From NCBI RefSeq assembly GCF_012395815.1, contig NZ_JAAZQQ010000002.1, forward strand, positions 558,001-622,000: 64,000 nucleotides of DNA, written 5' to 3'. Position numbers and translations under genes: made by a program. The stretch comes from Roseicyclus persicicus (GTDB lineage Bacteria; Pseudomonadota; Alphaproteobacteria; Rhodobacterales; Rhodobacteraceae). The notes beneath the pieces were generated by a model. The model had not been told where the DNA came from and searched no databases. It saw only the letters and a list, made by a program, of their open reading frames with translations. Of this stretch, positions 27,005-36,284 are shown piece after piece (position 1 is the first letter of the stretch; the number at the start of each line of letters is the position of its first letter).

Positions 27005-28903
27005 ATGCGGTATGCCGAGATCTACGAGCGCGCCAAGACCGACCCCAACACGTTCTGGATGGAGGCGGCCGAGGGGGTGGACTGGTTCACCGGCCCGTCC
27101 AGGGCGCTGGTCGACGACAACGCCCCCCTTTACGAATGGTTTTCGGACGGCACGCTGAACGGCTGCTGGAACGCGGTCGACCGCCATGTCGCCGCAGGGC
27201 ATGGCGACCGCGTGGCCATCATCCACGACAGCCCGCTGACCGGGTCGGTCCACAAGATCACCTACCGCGAGCTGCAGACCCGCGTCGCCAGCCTGGCCGG
27301 CGCGCTCAAGGCCAAGGGCGTGGGCAAGGGCGACCGCGTCATCATCTACATGCCGATGGTGCCCGAGGCGCTCGAGGCGATGCTGGCCTGCGCGCGGCTG
27401 GGCGCGATCCATTCCGTCGTCTTCGGCGGCTTCGCGGCCAACGAGCTGGCGGTGCGGATCGACGACTGCACGCCGAAATGCATCATCGCGGCCTCCTGCG
27501 GGATCGAGCCGGGCCGCGTCGTCCACTACAAGCCGCTGCTCGACGGGGCGCTCGCCCTGTCCCGGCACCAGCCGGATTTCTGCGTGATCTTCCAGCGCGA
27601 GCAGGAGGTGGCGCACCTCGAGGACGGCCGCGACGTCGACTGGCACGCCTTCCAGTACGGCGTCGAGCCGGCCGACTGCGTGCCGGTCGAGGGCAACCAC
27701 CCGGCCTACATCCTGTATACCAGCGGCACCACCGGCCAGCCCAAGGGCGTGGTGCGCCACACGGCCGGGCATCTCGTGGCGCTGAACTGGTCGATGCGCA
27801 ACCTCTACGACATGAACCCCGGCGAGGTGTTCTGGGCCGCCTCGGACGTGGGCTGGGTCGTGGGCCACAGCTACATCTGCTACGGGCCCCTGACCTTCGG
27901 CTGCACCACCGTCGTGTTCGAGGGCAAGCCCGTGGGCACGCCCGACGCCGGCACCTTCTGGCGGGTGATCCGCGACCACGGGGTCAAGTGCCTGTTCACC
28001 GCGCCCACCGCCTTTCGCGCGATCAAGCGCGAGGACCCGATGGGCGAACTGGTGCGCGACTACGACATGTCCTCGCTCGAGAGCCTGTTCCTCGCCGGTG
28101 AGCGCGCCGACCCCGACACCATCGAATGGGCGCAGGACAAGCTGGGCGTGCCGGTCATCGACCACTGGTGGCAGACCGAGACCGGCTGGGCCATCGCCGG
28201 CAACCCGCTCGGGATCGAGACGCTGCCGGTCAAGATCGGCTCGCCCTCGGTGCCGATGCCGGGCTACGACGTGCAGATCCTCGACGAGGGCGGCCACCCG
28301 ATGAAGCCCGGCACGCTGGGCGCCATCGCGGTGAAACTGCCGCTGCCCCCCGGCACCCTGCCGACCCTGTGGAACGCCGAGGAGCGGTTCCGCAAGGCCT
28401 ACCTCACCCACTTCCCCGGCTACTACGAGACCGGCGACGCCGGCATGATCGACGAGGACGGCTACCTCTACATCATGGCGCGCACCGACGACGTCATCAA
28501 CGTGGCCGGCCACCGCCTGTCGACCGGCGCGATGGAGGAGGTGCTGGCCTCGCATCCCGATGTCGCCGAATGCGCCGTCATCGGCGTGGCCGACAGCCTG
28601 AAGGGGCAGCTGCCGATGGGCTTTTTGTGCCTGAACAAGGGCGCCAAGACCCCGCCCGAGCAGGTGGTGAAGGACTGCGTCAAGCTGGTGCGCGACCGCA
28701 TCGGCCCGGTGGCCGCCTTCAAGCTGGCCGTGGTGGTCGACCGCCTGCCCAAGACGCGCTCGGGCAAGATCCTGCGCGGAACCATGGTCAAGATCGCCGA
28801 TGGCGAGACGTTCAAGACGCCCGCCACCATCGACGACCCCGCCATCCTCGACGAGATCCGCGAGGCGCTCGGCACGCTCGGCTACCCCGGCAAGGCCGCC
28901 TGA
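27005..28903 (+). CDS. prpE: Propionyl-CoA synthetase (acyl-CoA synthetase of the acetate/propionate type)
   Basis: The ATG at 27005 (MRYAEIYERAKTDPNTFW) follows AAGGAGGGACAACCC and gives 632 residues. AMP-forming motifs are YTSGTTGQPKGVV near residue 240, the Trp-rich WWQTETGW near 388, GYYETGDAG near 477, and the C-terminal acetylation-lysine motif RLPKTRSGKILRG near 582. PrpE activates propionate to propionyl-CoA; the N-terminal FWMEAAEGVDWF favours PrpE over acetyl-CoA synthetase. The lysine motif suggests control by acetylation. No prp or pcc gene is adjacent. Confidence 0.93.
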   Translation: MRYAEIYERAKTDPNTFWMEAAEGVDWFTGPSRALVDDNAPLYEWFSDGTLNGCWNAVDRHVAAGHGDRVAIIHDSPLTGSVHKITYRELQTRVASLAGALKAKGVGKGDRVIIYMPMVPEALEAMLACARLGAIHSVVFGGFAANELAVRIDDCTPKCIIAASCGIEPGRVVHYKPLLDGALALSRHQPDFCVIFQREQEVAHLEDGRDVDWHAFQYGVEPADCVPVEGNHPAYILYTSGTTGQPKGVVRHTAGHLVALNWSMRNLYDMNPGEVFWAASDVGWVVGHSYICYGPLTFGCTTVVFEGKPVGTPDAGTFWRVIRDHGVKCLFTAPTAFRAIKREDPMGELVRDYDMSSLESLFLAGERADPDTIEWAQDKLGVPVIDHWWQTETGWAIAGNPLGIETLPVKIGSPSVPMPGYDVQILDEGGHPMKPGTLGAIAVKLPLPPGTLPTLWNAEERFRKAYLTHFPGYYETGDAGMIDEDGYLYIMARTDDVINVAGHRLSTGAMEEVLASHPDVAECAVIGVADSLKGQLPMGFLCLNKGAKTPPEQVVKDCVKLVRDRIGPVAAFKLAVVVDRLPKTRSGKILRGTMVKIADGETFKTPATIDDPAILDEIREALGTLGYPGKAA

Positions 28904-28984
28904 CCGGCCCGGCACACTCAGCTTTGAGTTGCGTCCGGGCTGCGGCTATAGTCCCGCGAGACAGGTCTCGCGGAGGATGGGCGC

Positions 28985-30547
28985 ATGGGTGACGAGGCGG
29001 GCCGACACCAGGGCGCGGCCGCCGGCGGGCGTCCGCCCGCGATGGCGGAGACCCTGCAGCTGTTCAGCCACGACATCCGGTCGGCGATGTCGGACGTGGT
29101 GGGCGGGCTGCGGCTGGTCGACCGCGCGCGGCTGACGCCCGAGGCGCAGCTGCAGGTCGACCGGGTGCAGGCCGCCGCCGACACGCTCGCGGCGCTGGTG
29201 GACGGCGCCCTGATGGCCGCCGTGGGCGACACGCTGATCCAGCAGGACGACGCCGCCCTCGTGCTGGCGGACTGGCTCGCCGCGCTGGCCGGCCGCTGGT
29301 CCGGCCGCGCGTCCGAGGGGCGGGGCCGCTTCGCAGTCGAGCAGGCGGGCGCGATGCCGAACCGCCTTGCCGTGCCGCCGGTGACGCTCGACCGCATCCT
29401 TGGAAACCTGATCTCCAACGCGCTCAACCACGCGCCCGGCACGCCGGTCACCCTGCGGATCGAGGGCGCGCGCGGCGCAGGGCTGGCGCTGACGGTGCGG
29501 GACGGCGGCGCGGGCTACCCGCAGGCGCTGCTCGACCGGATCGGCCGGGGGGGCGACGCAGGGCCGGTGGGCGACCATGCCGGCAGCGGCCTTGGCCTGC
29601 GCATCGCGGCCGAGCTGTCGGCGCAGGTCGGCGGCACGCTGACCCTGTCGAACCCCGAGGGCGGCGGCGCGTCGGCGCGGCTGTTCCTGCCCGAGGCGGT
29701 GATCGACTGGGACGGCACCGGCCCCGCACCCTGCGTGCCGCCCGATCTGGGCGGGCTGCGCATCCTCGTGGCCGAGGACAACCTGACCAACCAGACCATC
29801 CTGCGCCAGCTGCTCGACAGGATGCAGGCCGAGGCCGTCTTCGTCGCCGACGGCGCCGCGGCGCTGGACATGCTCGACCGGCAGCCCTTCGACATCGCGC
29901 TGATCGACATCGAGATGCCGCGGCTCTCGGGCCTCGACGTGATGGCGCGGGTGCGCGCGCGCGGCGACGCGGTGGCGCGGATGCCCATGGTCGCGCTTAC
30001 CGCCTACGTTCTGCGCGACAACCGCGAGGCGATCTACGCCGCGGGCGCGGACGGCATCATCGGCAAGCCGATCTCCTCGGGGATCGAGTTCGGCCGCGCC
30101 ATCCTGCGCTACGCCGGCCGCCCCGCCGGCCTGCCCGAGCCCGAGGACGTGCTGGGCGGCGCGCCGGGCGATCCGGGGCTGGGCCGCATGCTCGACGAGG
30201 CGCGCTTTGCCGCGCTGCTGGCGGTGGCGGGCCCGGAGGGCGCCGAGGAGCTTCTGTCGCGCCTGCACGAGGACCTGAGCGCCACCCGCGCCGCCCTCGA
30301 CGCCGGGGTGGCGGCGGGCGACATCCCCGAGATCCGGGCGCAGACCCATATCCTGATCGCGATCTCGGGCGCGGTCGGGGCCGAGCGGCTCTACCGCATC
30401 GCCGAGGTGCTGAACATCGCCGCCAAGCGCCGCCGCACCGGCGATCTTGCCGCGCTCTGGGCGCCCTGCCGCGCCGACCTCGACGCGCTCATGGCCCATG
30501 TCGAGGCCGAGGCCGCCGCCATCGGGCTTGCGCTGCCCCCCGCCTGA
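28985..30547 (+). CDS. Soluble hybrid histidine kinase with receiver and HPt-like domains, no sensor domain
   Basis: A 520-residue protein beginning almost directly with the phosphoacceptor helix: FSHDIRSAM with His29. The ATPase domain has the N-box NLISNALNHA (141-150), DGGAGYP (173-179) and GSGLGL (201-205). A receiver follows at about 258-375 (acidic pair E264-D265, phosphoacceptor Asp308, Lys361), then a helical HPt-like domain with His455 in QTHILIAISGAVGA. No membrane or PAS/GAF region is present, so it must be driven by a partner or by an internal signal. It has a GGAGG site 9 bases upstream and stands alone between prpE and cdd. Confidence 0.9.
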   Translation: MGDEAGRHQGAAAGGRPPAMAETLQLFSHDIRSAMSDVVGGLRLVDRARLTPEAQLQVDRVQAAADTLAALVDGALMAAVGDTLIQQDDAALVLADWLAALAGRWSGRASEGRGRFAVEQAGAMPNRLAVPPVTLDRILGNLISNALNHAPGTPVTLRIEGARGAGLALTVRDGGAGYPQALLDRIGRGGDAGPVGDHAGSGLGLRIAAELSAQVGGTLTLSNPEGGGASARLFLPEAVIDWDGTGPAPCVPPDLGGLRILVAEDNLTNQTILRQLLDRMQAEAVFVADGAAALDMLDRQPFDIALIDIEMPRLSGLDVMARVRARGDAVARMPMVALTAYVLRDNREAIYAAGADGIIGKPISSGIEFGRAILRYAGRPAGLPEPEDVLGGAPGDPGLGRMLDEARFAALLAVAGPEGAEELLSRLHEDLSATRAALDAGVAAGDIPEIRAQTHILIAISGAVGAERLYRIAEVLNIAAKRRRTGDLAALWAPCRADLDALMAHVEAEAAAIGLALPPA

Positions 30548-30625
30548 CCGCCCGCACCCTTGCGCTGGCGAAACCGGCGGCTCACAGTGGTCCCCGACAC
30601 CTCCAGGGACCGAGAGGGCACACCC

Positions 30626-31033
30626 ATGTCGCTGATCGAAGAGGCCGCCGCGGTGCGGCACAACGCCCACGCCCCCTATTCGGGCTTCAAGGTCGGGGCG
30701 GCGCTCCGGTCGGTCGAGGGGCGGGTGCATCTGGGCTGCAACGTCGAGAACGTGGCCTACCCCGAGGGCACCTGCGCCGAGGCCGGCGCCATCGCCGCCA
30801 TGGTCGCCGCGGGCGACCGCCGCATCGCCGAGATCGCCGTGATCGCCGACAGCCCCGCGCCCGTGCCCCCCTGCGGCGGCTGCCGGCAGAAGCTGGCCGA
30901 GTTCGCCGCCGGCGACGTGGTGGTCACGATGGCCACCACCGCGGGCGCCACGCTGCGCCTGACCGTCGCCGACCTCCTGCCCGGGGCCTTCGACGCGGGC
31001 TTCATGGCCAACGCGGAAAAGGGCACGCCGTGA
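30626..31033 (+). CDS. cdd: Cytidine deaminase
   Basis: The ATG at 30626 (MSLIEEAAAVRHNAHAPYSGF) gives 135 residues, the size of tetrameric Cdd. Motifs are the substrate-binding APYSGFKVGAAL, the zinc/proton-transfer NVENVAYPEGTCAEAGA with Cys-Ala-Glu, and the second zinc pair PCGGCRQ. It converts cytidine/deoxycytidine to uridine/deoxyuridine. GGACCGAGAGGG precedes it. It is the first gene of the salvage operon and overlaps the deoA start (GTGA). Confidence 0.96.
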   Translation: MSLIEEAAAVRHNAHAPYSGFKVGAALRSVEGRVHLGCNVENVAYPEGTCAEAGAIAAMVAAGDRRIAEIAVIADSPAPVPPCGGCRQKLAEFAAGDVVVTMATTAGATLRLTVADLLPGAFDAGFMANAEKGTP

Positions 31034-32340
31034 CCGACGCCCGCGCCATCCTCGCCAAGCTGCGCGACGGCGACCGCCTGAGCGAGGCCGAGATCTTCTG
31101 GTTCGCCGAGGGGCTCGCCACCGGCGAGGTCACCGACGCGCAGGCCGGCGCCTTCGCCATGGCGGTCTGCACCCGCGGCCTCGGGCCCAAGGGGCGCGTG
31201 CAGCTGACCACCGCGATGCGCGAGTCGGGGCAGGTGCTGAAATGGCGGCTCGACGGGCCGGTGATCGACAAGCATTCCACCGGCGGCGTGGGCGATTGCG
31301 TTTCTCTCCTGCTGGCGCCGGCGCTGGCGGCCTGCGGGGCCTTCGTGCCGATGATCTCGGGCCGCGGCCTCGGGCACACCGGCGGCACGCTCGACAAGCT
31401 GGAAGCCATCCCCGGCTACCGCACCCAGGTTTCGATCGAGGAGCTGCAGGAGCTGGTCGCCGACATCGGCTGCGCCATCGTCGGCGCCTCGGCCGACATC
31501 GCGCCGGCGGACAAGCGCCTCTACGCGATCCGCGACGTGACCGGGACGGTCGAATCCATCGACCTCATCACCGCCTCCATCCTGTCCAAGAAACTGGCCG
31601 CGGGGCTCGAAGCGCTGGTGCTCGACGTCAAGGTCGGCTCGGGCGCCTTCATGGCCGACGCGGCCGACGCGCTGGCGCTGGCGCAGGCGCTGGTCGACAC
31701 CGCGCAGGGCGCGGGCTGCATGACCTCGGCGCTGGTGACCGACATGAGCCAGCCGCTGGTGCCCTCGGCCGGCAACGCGCTGGAGGTGATCGAGGTGATG
31801 GAGGCGCTGACCTCGGGCGACCTGACCTCGCCCCTGTCGCGGCTGACGCAGGCCCTGGGCGGCGAGGTGCTGGCGCTGGGCGGGCTGGCCGCCGACGCCG
31901 CCGACGGCGAAAGCCGGATCGCCGACGCGCTGACCTCGGGCGAGGCGGCCGAGGCCTTCGGCGAGATGGTGGCCGCGCTGGGCGGCCCGCACGACTTCAC
32001 CGACCGCTGGCGCGACCGGCTGCCCGCGGCCCGCGTCATGGTCGACGTCCACCCCGGCGAAACCGGCTTCGTCGGCAAGATCGACACCCGCGCGCTGGGC
32101 GAGGCGGTGGTGCACCTGGGCGGCGGGCGGCTGAAAGGCGGCGACAAGCTCGACCTTGCCGTGGGCCTCAGCGACATCGCCCGCATCGGCGACAAGGTCG
32201 ACCCGCAGCGCCCGCTCGCGCGCATCCACGCCGCCAGCGAGGAGGCCGCGCGGTCCGTCGCGGCGCAGGTCCGCCGCGCCTTCGACCTGACGGGCAGCGC
32301 GCCGGACCAGCCGCCGCTGATCCACGAAAGGATCGCCTGA
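31030..32340 (+). CDS. deoA: Thymidine phosphorylase
   Basis: A 436-residue pyrimidine nucleoside phosphorylase starting at GTG 31030, which overlaps the cdd stop. Motifs include IDKHSTGGVGD near residue 80 (phosphate binding) and the family signature SGRGLGHTGGTLDKLEAIPG near 113-132. It splits thymidine and deoxyuridine into base and deoxyribose-1-phosphate, which DeoB then isomerises. The stop overlaps the deoB start by one base (TGATG), indicating coupling. Confidence 0.97.
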   Translation: MTDARAILAKLRDGDRLSEAEIFWFAEGLATGEVTDAQAGAFAMAVCTRGLGPKGRVQLTTAMRESGQVLKWRLDGPVIDKHSTGGVGDCVSLLLAPALAACGAFVPMISGRGLGHTGGTLDKLEAIPGYRTQVSIEELQELVADIGCAIVGASADIAPADKRLYAIRDVTGTVESIDLITASILSKKLAAGLEALVLDVKVGSGAFMADAADALALAQALVDTAQGAGCMTSALVTDMSQPLVPSAGNALEVIEVMEALTSGDLTSPLSRLTQALGGEVLALGGLAADAADGESRIADALTSGEAAEAFGEMVAALGGPHDFTDRWRDRLPAARVMVDVHPGETGFVGKIDTRALGEAVVHLGGGRLKGGDKLDLAVGLSDIARIGDKVDPQRPLARIHAASEEAARSVAAQVRRAFDLTGSAPDQPPLIHERIA

Positions 32341-33548
32341 TGCCGCGCGCCTTTCTCGTGGTGATGGACAGCGTCGGCGTCGGCGGCGCGCCCGACGCCG
32401 CGTCCTTCTTCAACGCGGGCCGCCCCGACACCGGCGCCAACACGCTCGGCCACATCGCTGCCGCCTGCGCGCGGGGCGAGTCCGAGGCGGGGCGCAGCGG
32501 CCCCCTGCACCTGCCCCATCTCGACGCGCTGGGGCTGGGGGCCGCGATCCGGCTGGCCTCCGGCGCCCGGGGCGAGGGGCTCGACGCCGACCCCGACGGC
32601 CTCTGGGGCGCGGCGGAAGAGGTCTCGCGCGGCAAGGACACACCGTCGGGGCACTGGGAACTGGCGGGCCTGCCGGTGCCCTTCGACTGGACCTATTTCC
32701 CCGACACAAGCCCCGCCTTTCCCGACGACGTGGTGGCCGAGGTGAAGCGGCTCGCCGGCACCGACGGCATCCTCGGCAACGAGCACGCCAGCGGCACCGA
32801 GATCATCGCCCGGCTGGGGGAGGAGCACCAGCGCACCGGCTGGCCGATCTGCTACACCTCGGCCGACAGCGTGTTCCAGATCGCCGCGCACGAGGAGACA
32901 TTCGGCCTCGATCGGCTGATGGCGCTATGCGAGGGGCTCGCCCCCATGCTCCACGCCCGCCGCGTCGGCCGGGTCATCGCGCGGCCCTTCGTGGGCAGCC
33001 CCGGCGCCTACAGCCGCACCGTGAACCGCCACGACTACGCGATGGAACCGCCGGGGCGCACGCTCCTCGACTGGGTCAAGGCGGCGGGGCGCACCACCTA
33101 CGGCATCGGCAAGATCCGCGACATCTTCGCGGGGCGCGGGGTGGACCACTCGAAAACCGGCGCCGACCGCGACCTGATGGGGCACCTCGCCACCGCCGTG
33201 GCCGAGGCCGAGGACGGCTCCCTCACCTTCGCCAATTTCGTCGAGTTCGACAGCCTCTACGGCCACCGCCGCGACGTGGCGGGCTATGCGCGCCACCTCG
33301 AATGGTTCGATGCCGAGATCGGCCCGATCCTCGCCGCGCTGCGCCCCGACGACCTGATGCTGTTCACCGCCGACCACGGCAACGACCCGACCTGGACCGG
33401 CACCGACCACACCCGCGAGCGGGTGCCGGTGGTTGCCAAGGGGCCGTATTCGGGGCAGATCGGCATCCGCGCCTTCGCCGATGTCGGCGCGTCCGTCGCG
33501 GCCCACCTCGGCGTCACCAGCGACGGGCCGGGCCGCAGCTTTCTGTGA
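32340..33548 (+). CDS. deoB: Phosphopentomutase
   Basis: The ATG at 32340 overlaps the deoA stop and gives 402 residues. Alkaline-phosphatase-fold metal motifs are VVMDSVGVGGAPDA at the N-terminus (first Asp) and FTADHGNDPTWTGTDHTRE near residue 340, with a DTGANTLGHIA segment near 31. It converts (deoxy)ribose-1-phosphate to the 5-phosphate. No deoC aldolase is seen in the window. The next start is 6 bases after the stop. Confidence 0.97.
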   Translation: MPRAFLVVMDSVGVGGAPDAASFFNAGRPDTGANTLGHIAAACARGESEAGRSGPLHLPHLDALGLGAAIRLASGARGEGLDADPDGLWGAAEEVSRGKDTPSGHWELAGLPVPFDWTYFPDTSPAFPDDVVAEVKRLAGTDGILGNEHASGTEIIARLGEEHQRTGWPICYTSADSVFQIAAHEETFGLDRLMALCEGLAPMLHARRVGRVIARPFVGSPGAYSRTVNRHDYAMEPPGRTLLDWVKAAGRTTYGIGKIRDIFAGRGVDHSKTGADRDLMGHLATAVAEAEDGSLTFANFVEFDSLYGHRRDVAGYARHLEWFDAEIGPILAALRPDDLMLFTADHGNDPTWTGTDHTRERVPVVAKGPYSGQIGIRAFADVGASVAAHLGVTSDGPGRSFL

Positions 33549-33554
33549 GGGACG

Positions 33555-33716
33555 ATGTCTGCCTCGGAACTGATCTACTTCGTCATGACCTTCGCGGTCG
33601 TGACGCCGGCCGTCCGCTTCATCGGCCCCCTGATCGGCCGGCCCCGGACGCCGTGGCGGGGCGCGGTGATCTTCGGGCTGGTCGTGGCCGGCATCGGCTG
33701 GGCCATAGGGGCGTGA
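33555..33716 (+). CDS. Small two-helix membrane protein inside the nucleoside salvage operon
   Basis: A 53-residue frame, MSASELIYFVMTFAVVTP at its start and AGIGWAIGA at its end, with two hydrophobic segments (about 7-24 and 37-52) separated by a basic loop GRPRTPWRG. GAGGGACG precedes the ATG, the frame starts 6 bases after deoB and stops 1 base before the add start, so it exactly fills the gap between two operon genes. This spacing, together with composition, supports a real gene. No function is recognised; a membrane anchor or small transporter partner is possible. Confidence 0.7.
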   Translation: MSASELIYFVMTFAVVTPAVRFIGPLIGRPRTPWRGAVIFGLVVAGIGWAIGA

Positions 33717-33717
33717 C

Positions 33718-34704
33718 ATGAGGGACATCCCCAAGGTCGAACTGCACCTCCACCTCGAAGGCGGCGCGCCGCCGGCCTTCATCCGAGGGCTGGCCAAGGA
33801 GAAATCCGTCGACCTGTCCGGCATCTTCCGCGCGGACGGCGGCTATACCTACCGCGATTTCTGGCATTTCCTGCAGGTCTACGAGGCCGCGACCAGCGTG
33901 CTGACCTCGCCCGACGACTACGCCCGCCTGACCACGGCGGTGCTGGAGGAAAGCGCGGCCAACGGCGTCGTCTACTCGGAAACCTTCCTCAGCCCCGATT
34001 TCTGCGGCGGCGGTGACGTGGGGGCCTGGCGCGAATACCTCCACGCGATCCGCGAGGCCGCCGACCGGGCCGAGGCGCAGCACGGCATCACGCTCAGGGG
34101 CATCATCACCTGCATCCGCCATTTCGGGCCCGAGCGCGCCCGGCCCATCGCGGAATGCGCGGCGCAGACGGCGGGCGACTGGATCACCGGCTTCGGCATG
34201 GCGGGCGACGAGCTGAAGGGGAAACCGGCCGACTTCAAATGGGCCTTCGACTGCGCCCGCGAGGCGGGGCTGCGCATCACCGTGCACGCCGGCGAATGGG
34301 GCGGCGCGCAGTCGGTGCGCGACGCGCTGGATGCGCTGCAGCCGGACCGGATCGGCCACGGGGTGCAGGCCATCGACGATCTGGCGCTGGTGGACCGGCT
34401 GGCCGAGGACGGCATCGTGCTGGAGGTCTGCCCCGGCTCGAACGTGTTTCTCGGCGTCTGCAAGGACTGGCGCAGCCATCCCATCGAAAAACTGCGGGAA
34501 CGGGGCGTGAAGGTCACCGTCTCGACCGACGATCCACCCTTCTTCGGCATCACCATGACGTCCGACTACGAGAACCTGAACCGGCATTTCGGCTGGGACG
34601 AGGAGGTCTTTGCCGAGGTCAACCGCACCGCGCTGGAGGCCGCCTTCTGCGACGCCGCCACGAAAGAGAAGATCGCCAAGAGACTGGGGACCAAAGCGCC
34701 ATGA
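33718..34704 (+). CDS. add: Adenosine deaminase
   Basis: A 328-residue adenosine deaminase with the zinc motif HLHLEGG at residues 9-15, catalytic region VHAGEWGG near 190, GHGVQAIDD near 214 and the late STDDPPFFG near 268. These are the standard metal ligands (His, His, His, Asp) and the catalytic Glu of the HAGE segment. It converts adenosine to inosine. It starts 1 base after the small membrane-protein stop and overlaps the upp start by 4 bases (ATGA). Confidence 0.96.
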   Translation: MRDIPKVELHLHLEGGAPPAFIRGLAKEKSVDLSGIFRADGGYTYRDFWHFLQVYEAATSVLTSPDDYARLTTAVLEESAANGVVYSETFLSPDFCGGGDVGAWREYLHAIREAADRAEAQHGITLRGIITCIRHFGPERARPIAECAAQTAGDWITGFGMAGDELKGKPADFKWAFDCAREAGLRITVHAGEWGGAQSVRDALDALQPDRIGHGVQAIDDLALVDRLAEDGIVLEVCPGSNVFLGVCKDWRSHPIEKLRERGVKVTVSTDDPPFFGITMTSDYENLNRHFGWDEEVFAEVNRTALEAAFCDAATKEKIAKRLGTKAP

Positions 34705-35333
34705 CCGAGCACCTGACCGTCGTCAATCACCCGCTGGTGCAGCACAAGCTGTCGATCATGCGGGAAAAAGACACCTCGACCAAATCCTTCCGCCAGCTCC
34801 TGCGCGAGATCAGCCTGCTGCTGGCCTACGAGGTGACGCGCGAGCTGCCGATGACCACGATGCAGATCGAGACCCCGCTCTGCCCGATGGAGGCCCCGAC
34901 CATCGAGGGCAAGAAGCTGGCGCTTGTGTCGATCCTGCGGGCGGGCAACGGGCTGCTCGACGGCATCCTCGACCTGATCCCGAACGCGCGGGTAGGGTTC
35001 GTCGGCCTCTACCGCGACCCCGAGACGCTGCAGCCGGTGCAATACTACTTCAAGGTGCCCTCGGAACTGGAGGACCGGGTGACCATCGTGGTCGACCCGA
35101 TGCTGGCCACCGGCAATTCCTCGGTCGCGGCCATCGACCTGCTGAAGAAGGCCGGCGCAAACAACATCCGCTTCCTGTGCCTGCTGGCCGCGCCCGAGGG
35201 CGTCGCCCGAATGAAGGCGGCGCACCCCGACGTGCCGATCGTCACCGCGGCGCTCGACAGCCACCTGAACGACCACGGCTACATCGTGCCGGGTCTAGGG
35301 GATGCGGGTGACCGCATGTACGGCACAAAATAA
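34701..35333 (+). CDS. upp: Uracil phosphoribosyltransferase
   Basis: The ATG at 34701 overlaps the add stop and gives 210 residues, the normal Upp size. Signatures are [14 protein letters not shown] near residue 75, the PRPP loop [12 protein letters not shown] near 130 and the uracil-binding C-terminus [16 protein letters not shown]. It makes UMP from uracil, the product of Cdd and DeoA action, so the operon completes pyrimidine base salvage. A GC hairpin follows the stop after 6 bases. Confidence 0.97.
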   Translation: MTEHLTVVNHPLVQHKLSIMREKDTSTKSFRQLLREISLLLAYEVTRELPMTTMQIETPLCPMEAPTIEGKKLALVSILRAGNGLLDGILDLIPNARVGFVGLYRDPETLQPVQYYFKVPSELEDRVTIVVDPMLATGNSSVAAIDLLKKAGANNIRFLCLLAAPEGVARMKAAHPDVPIVTAALDSHLNDHGYIVPGLGDAGDRMYGTK

Positions 35334-35339
35334 TCCAAC

Positions 35340-35363
35340 GCCCGCCTTTACTTGCAGGCGGGC
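35340..35363 (+). terminator. Hairpin after the salvage operon
   Basis: GCCCGCC (35340-35346) pairs with GGCGGGC (35357-35363) around a 10-base loop, directly after the upp stop. It is followed by TTGGG rather than a good T-run, so termination may be weak. Confidence 0.55.
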
Positions 35364-35402
35364 TTGGGCCAGTCTGACCGCATAGCGACCGTGGGGGTTT
35401 GC

Positions 35403-36278
35403 ATGCGACTGACGCGACTCATCCGGGTCGCCGCCTTGACGGCTGCCACCGTCACGGCGGGCGCCTCGATGACCCTGGCCCAGGGTGTGCCGGCGGAGAT
35501 CCCGCCCGCAAGTTATTCGGGCGATCAATACACCGACAGCCGGGGCTGCATCTTCGTCCGGGTGGGCGTCGGCAGTGCCACGGAATGGGTGCCGCGCGTC
35601 GGGCGCGACCGCAACCAGCTTTGCGGCTACACGCCGACGCTGGGGGCGGGGACGGCCACCGCGGCGGCGCCGGCCGCCGACCGCACGCCGGGCGTGACCG
35701 TGATCGGCGCCGCGCCCGCGGCGACGGCCACCACCACCAGCCGCCCGGCCGCCACCGCGACCCGGCCCGCCGCCCCGGCGGCGCCCGCCGTGCGCAGCGT
35801 GGCGACCCAGCCGCGCCCCGTCGCGACCCAGCCGCGGCCCGTGGCCACCCAGCCCCGCGCCATGCCCCAGCCCGCCGCGCCGGCCGCGACCGGCCCCTGC
35901 CCGAACCTGCCCGCCGAGGTGCGCCAGTACTTCACCGGGCCGAACCCGCGCTGCGGCCCGCAGGCCGTGCACCCGGGCGACGCCGCCCGCGGCATCGACC
36001 GCACCAGCGCCGTCACCGGCGGCGGCGAGATCCGGCAGGTCGTGCGCTACGAGGTCAACCCGCCCGCGGGCTACCGCGCGGCGTGGGACGACGACCGCAT
36101 GAACCCCTACCGCGGCCTCGCCTTCGCCGGCGGCCAGCGGCAGATGGAACAGGTCTGGACCAACACCGTGCCCCGCCGCCTCGTCGGGACCGAGCCGCGC
36201 GGCTTCCGCTCGCTGTTCGAGGCGCCGTCCCGGCCGGCGACGATCGTGCCCGCGCAGCTGGTGGTGGTGCGGCCCTGA
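35403..36278 (+). CDS. Exported protein with TQPRPVA repeats, unknown function
   Basis: The ATG at 35403 opens a signal peptide (RLIRVAALTAATVTAGASMTLAQ, cleavage near residue 27) in a 291-residue protein. The N-terminal domain (about 28-85) contains DSRGCIFVRVGVGSATEWVPRV and NQLCGYTP, with two Cys. A long Ala/Thr/Pro-rich linker (85-170) has three VATQPR repeats. The C-terminal domain (about 172-291) includes CPNLPAEVRQYF, NPRCGP and an Arg/Pro-rich end. This build suggests a periplasmic or cell-wall-associated protein of Rhodobacterales; the domain layout recalls SPOR-type envelope proteins but no SPOR repeat is identified. Function is unknown. Confidence 0.75.
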   Translation: MRLTRLIRVAALTAATVTAGASMTLAQGVPAEIPPASYSGDQYTDSRGCIFVRVGVGSATEWVPRVGRDRNQLCGYTPTLGAGTATAAAPAADRTPGVTVIGAAPAATATTTSRPAATATRPAAPAAPAVRSVATQPRPVATQPRPVATQPRAMPQPAAPAATGPCPNLPAEVRQYFTGPNPRCGPQAVHPGDAARGIDRTSAVTGGGEIRQVVRYEVNPPAGYRAAWDDDRMNPYRGLAFAGGQRQMEQVWTNTVPRRLVGTEPRGFRSLFEAPSRPATIVPAQLVVVRP

Positions 36279-36284
36279 CGGGCG

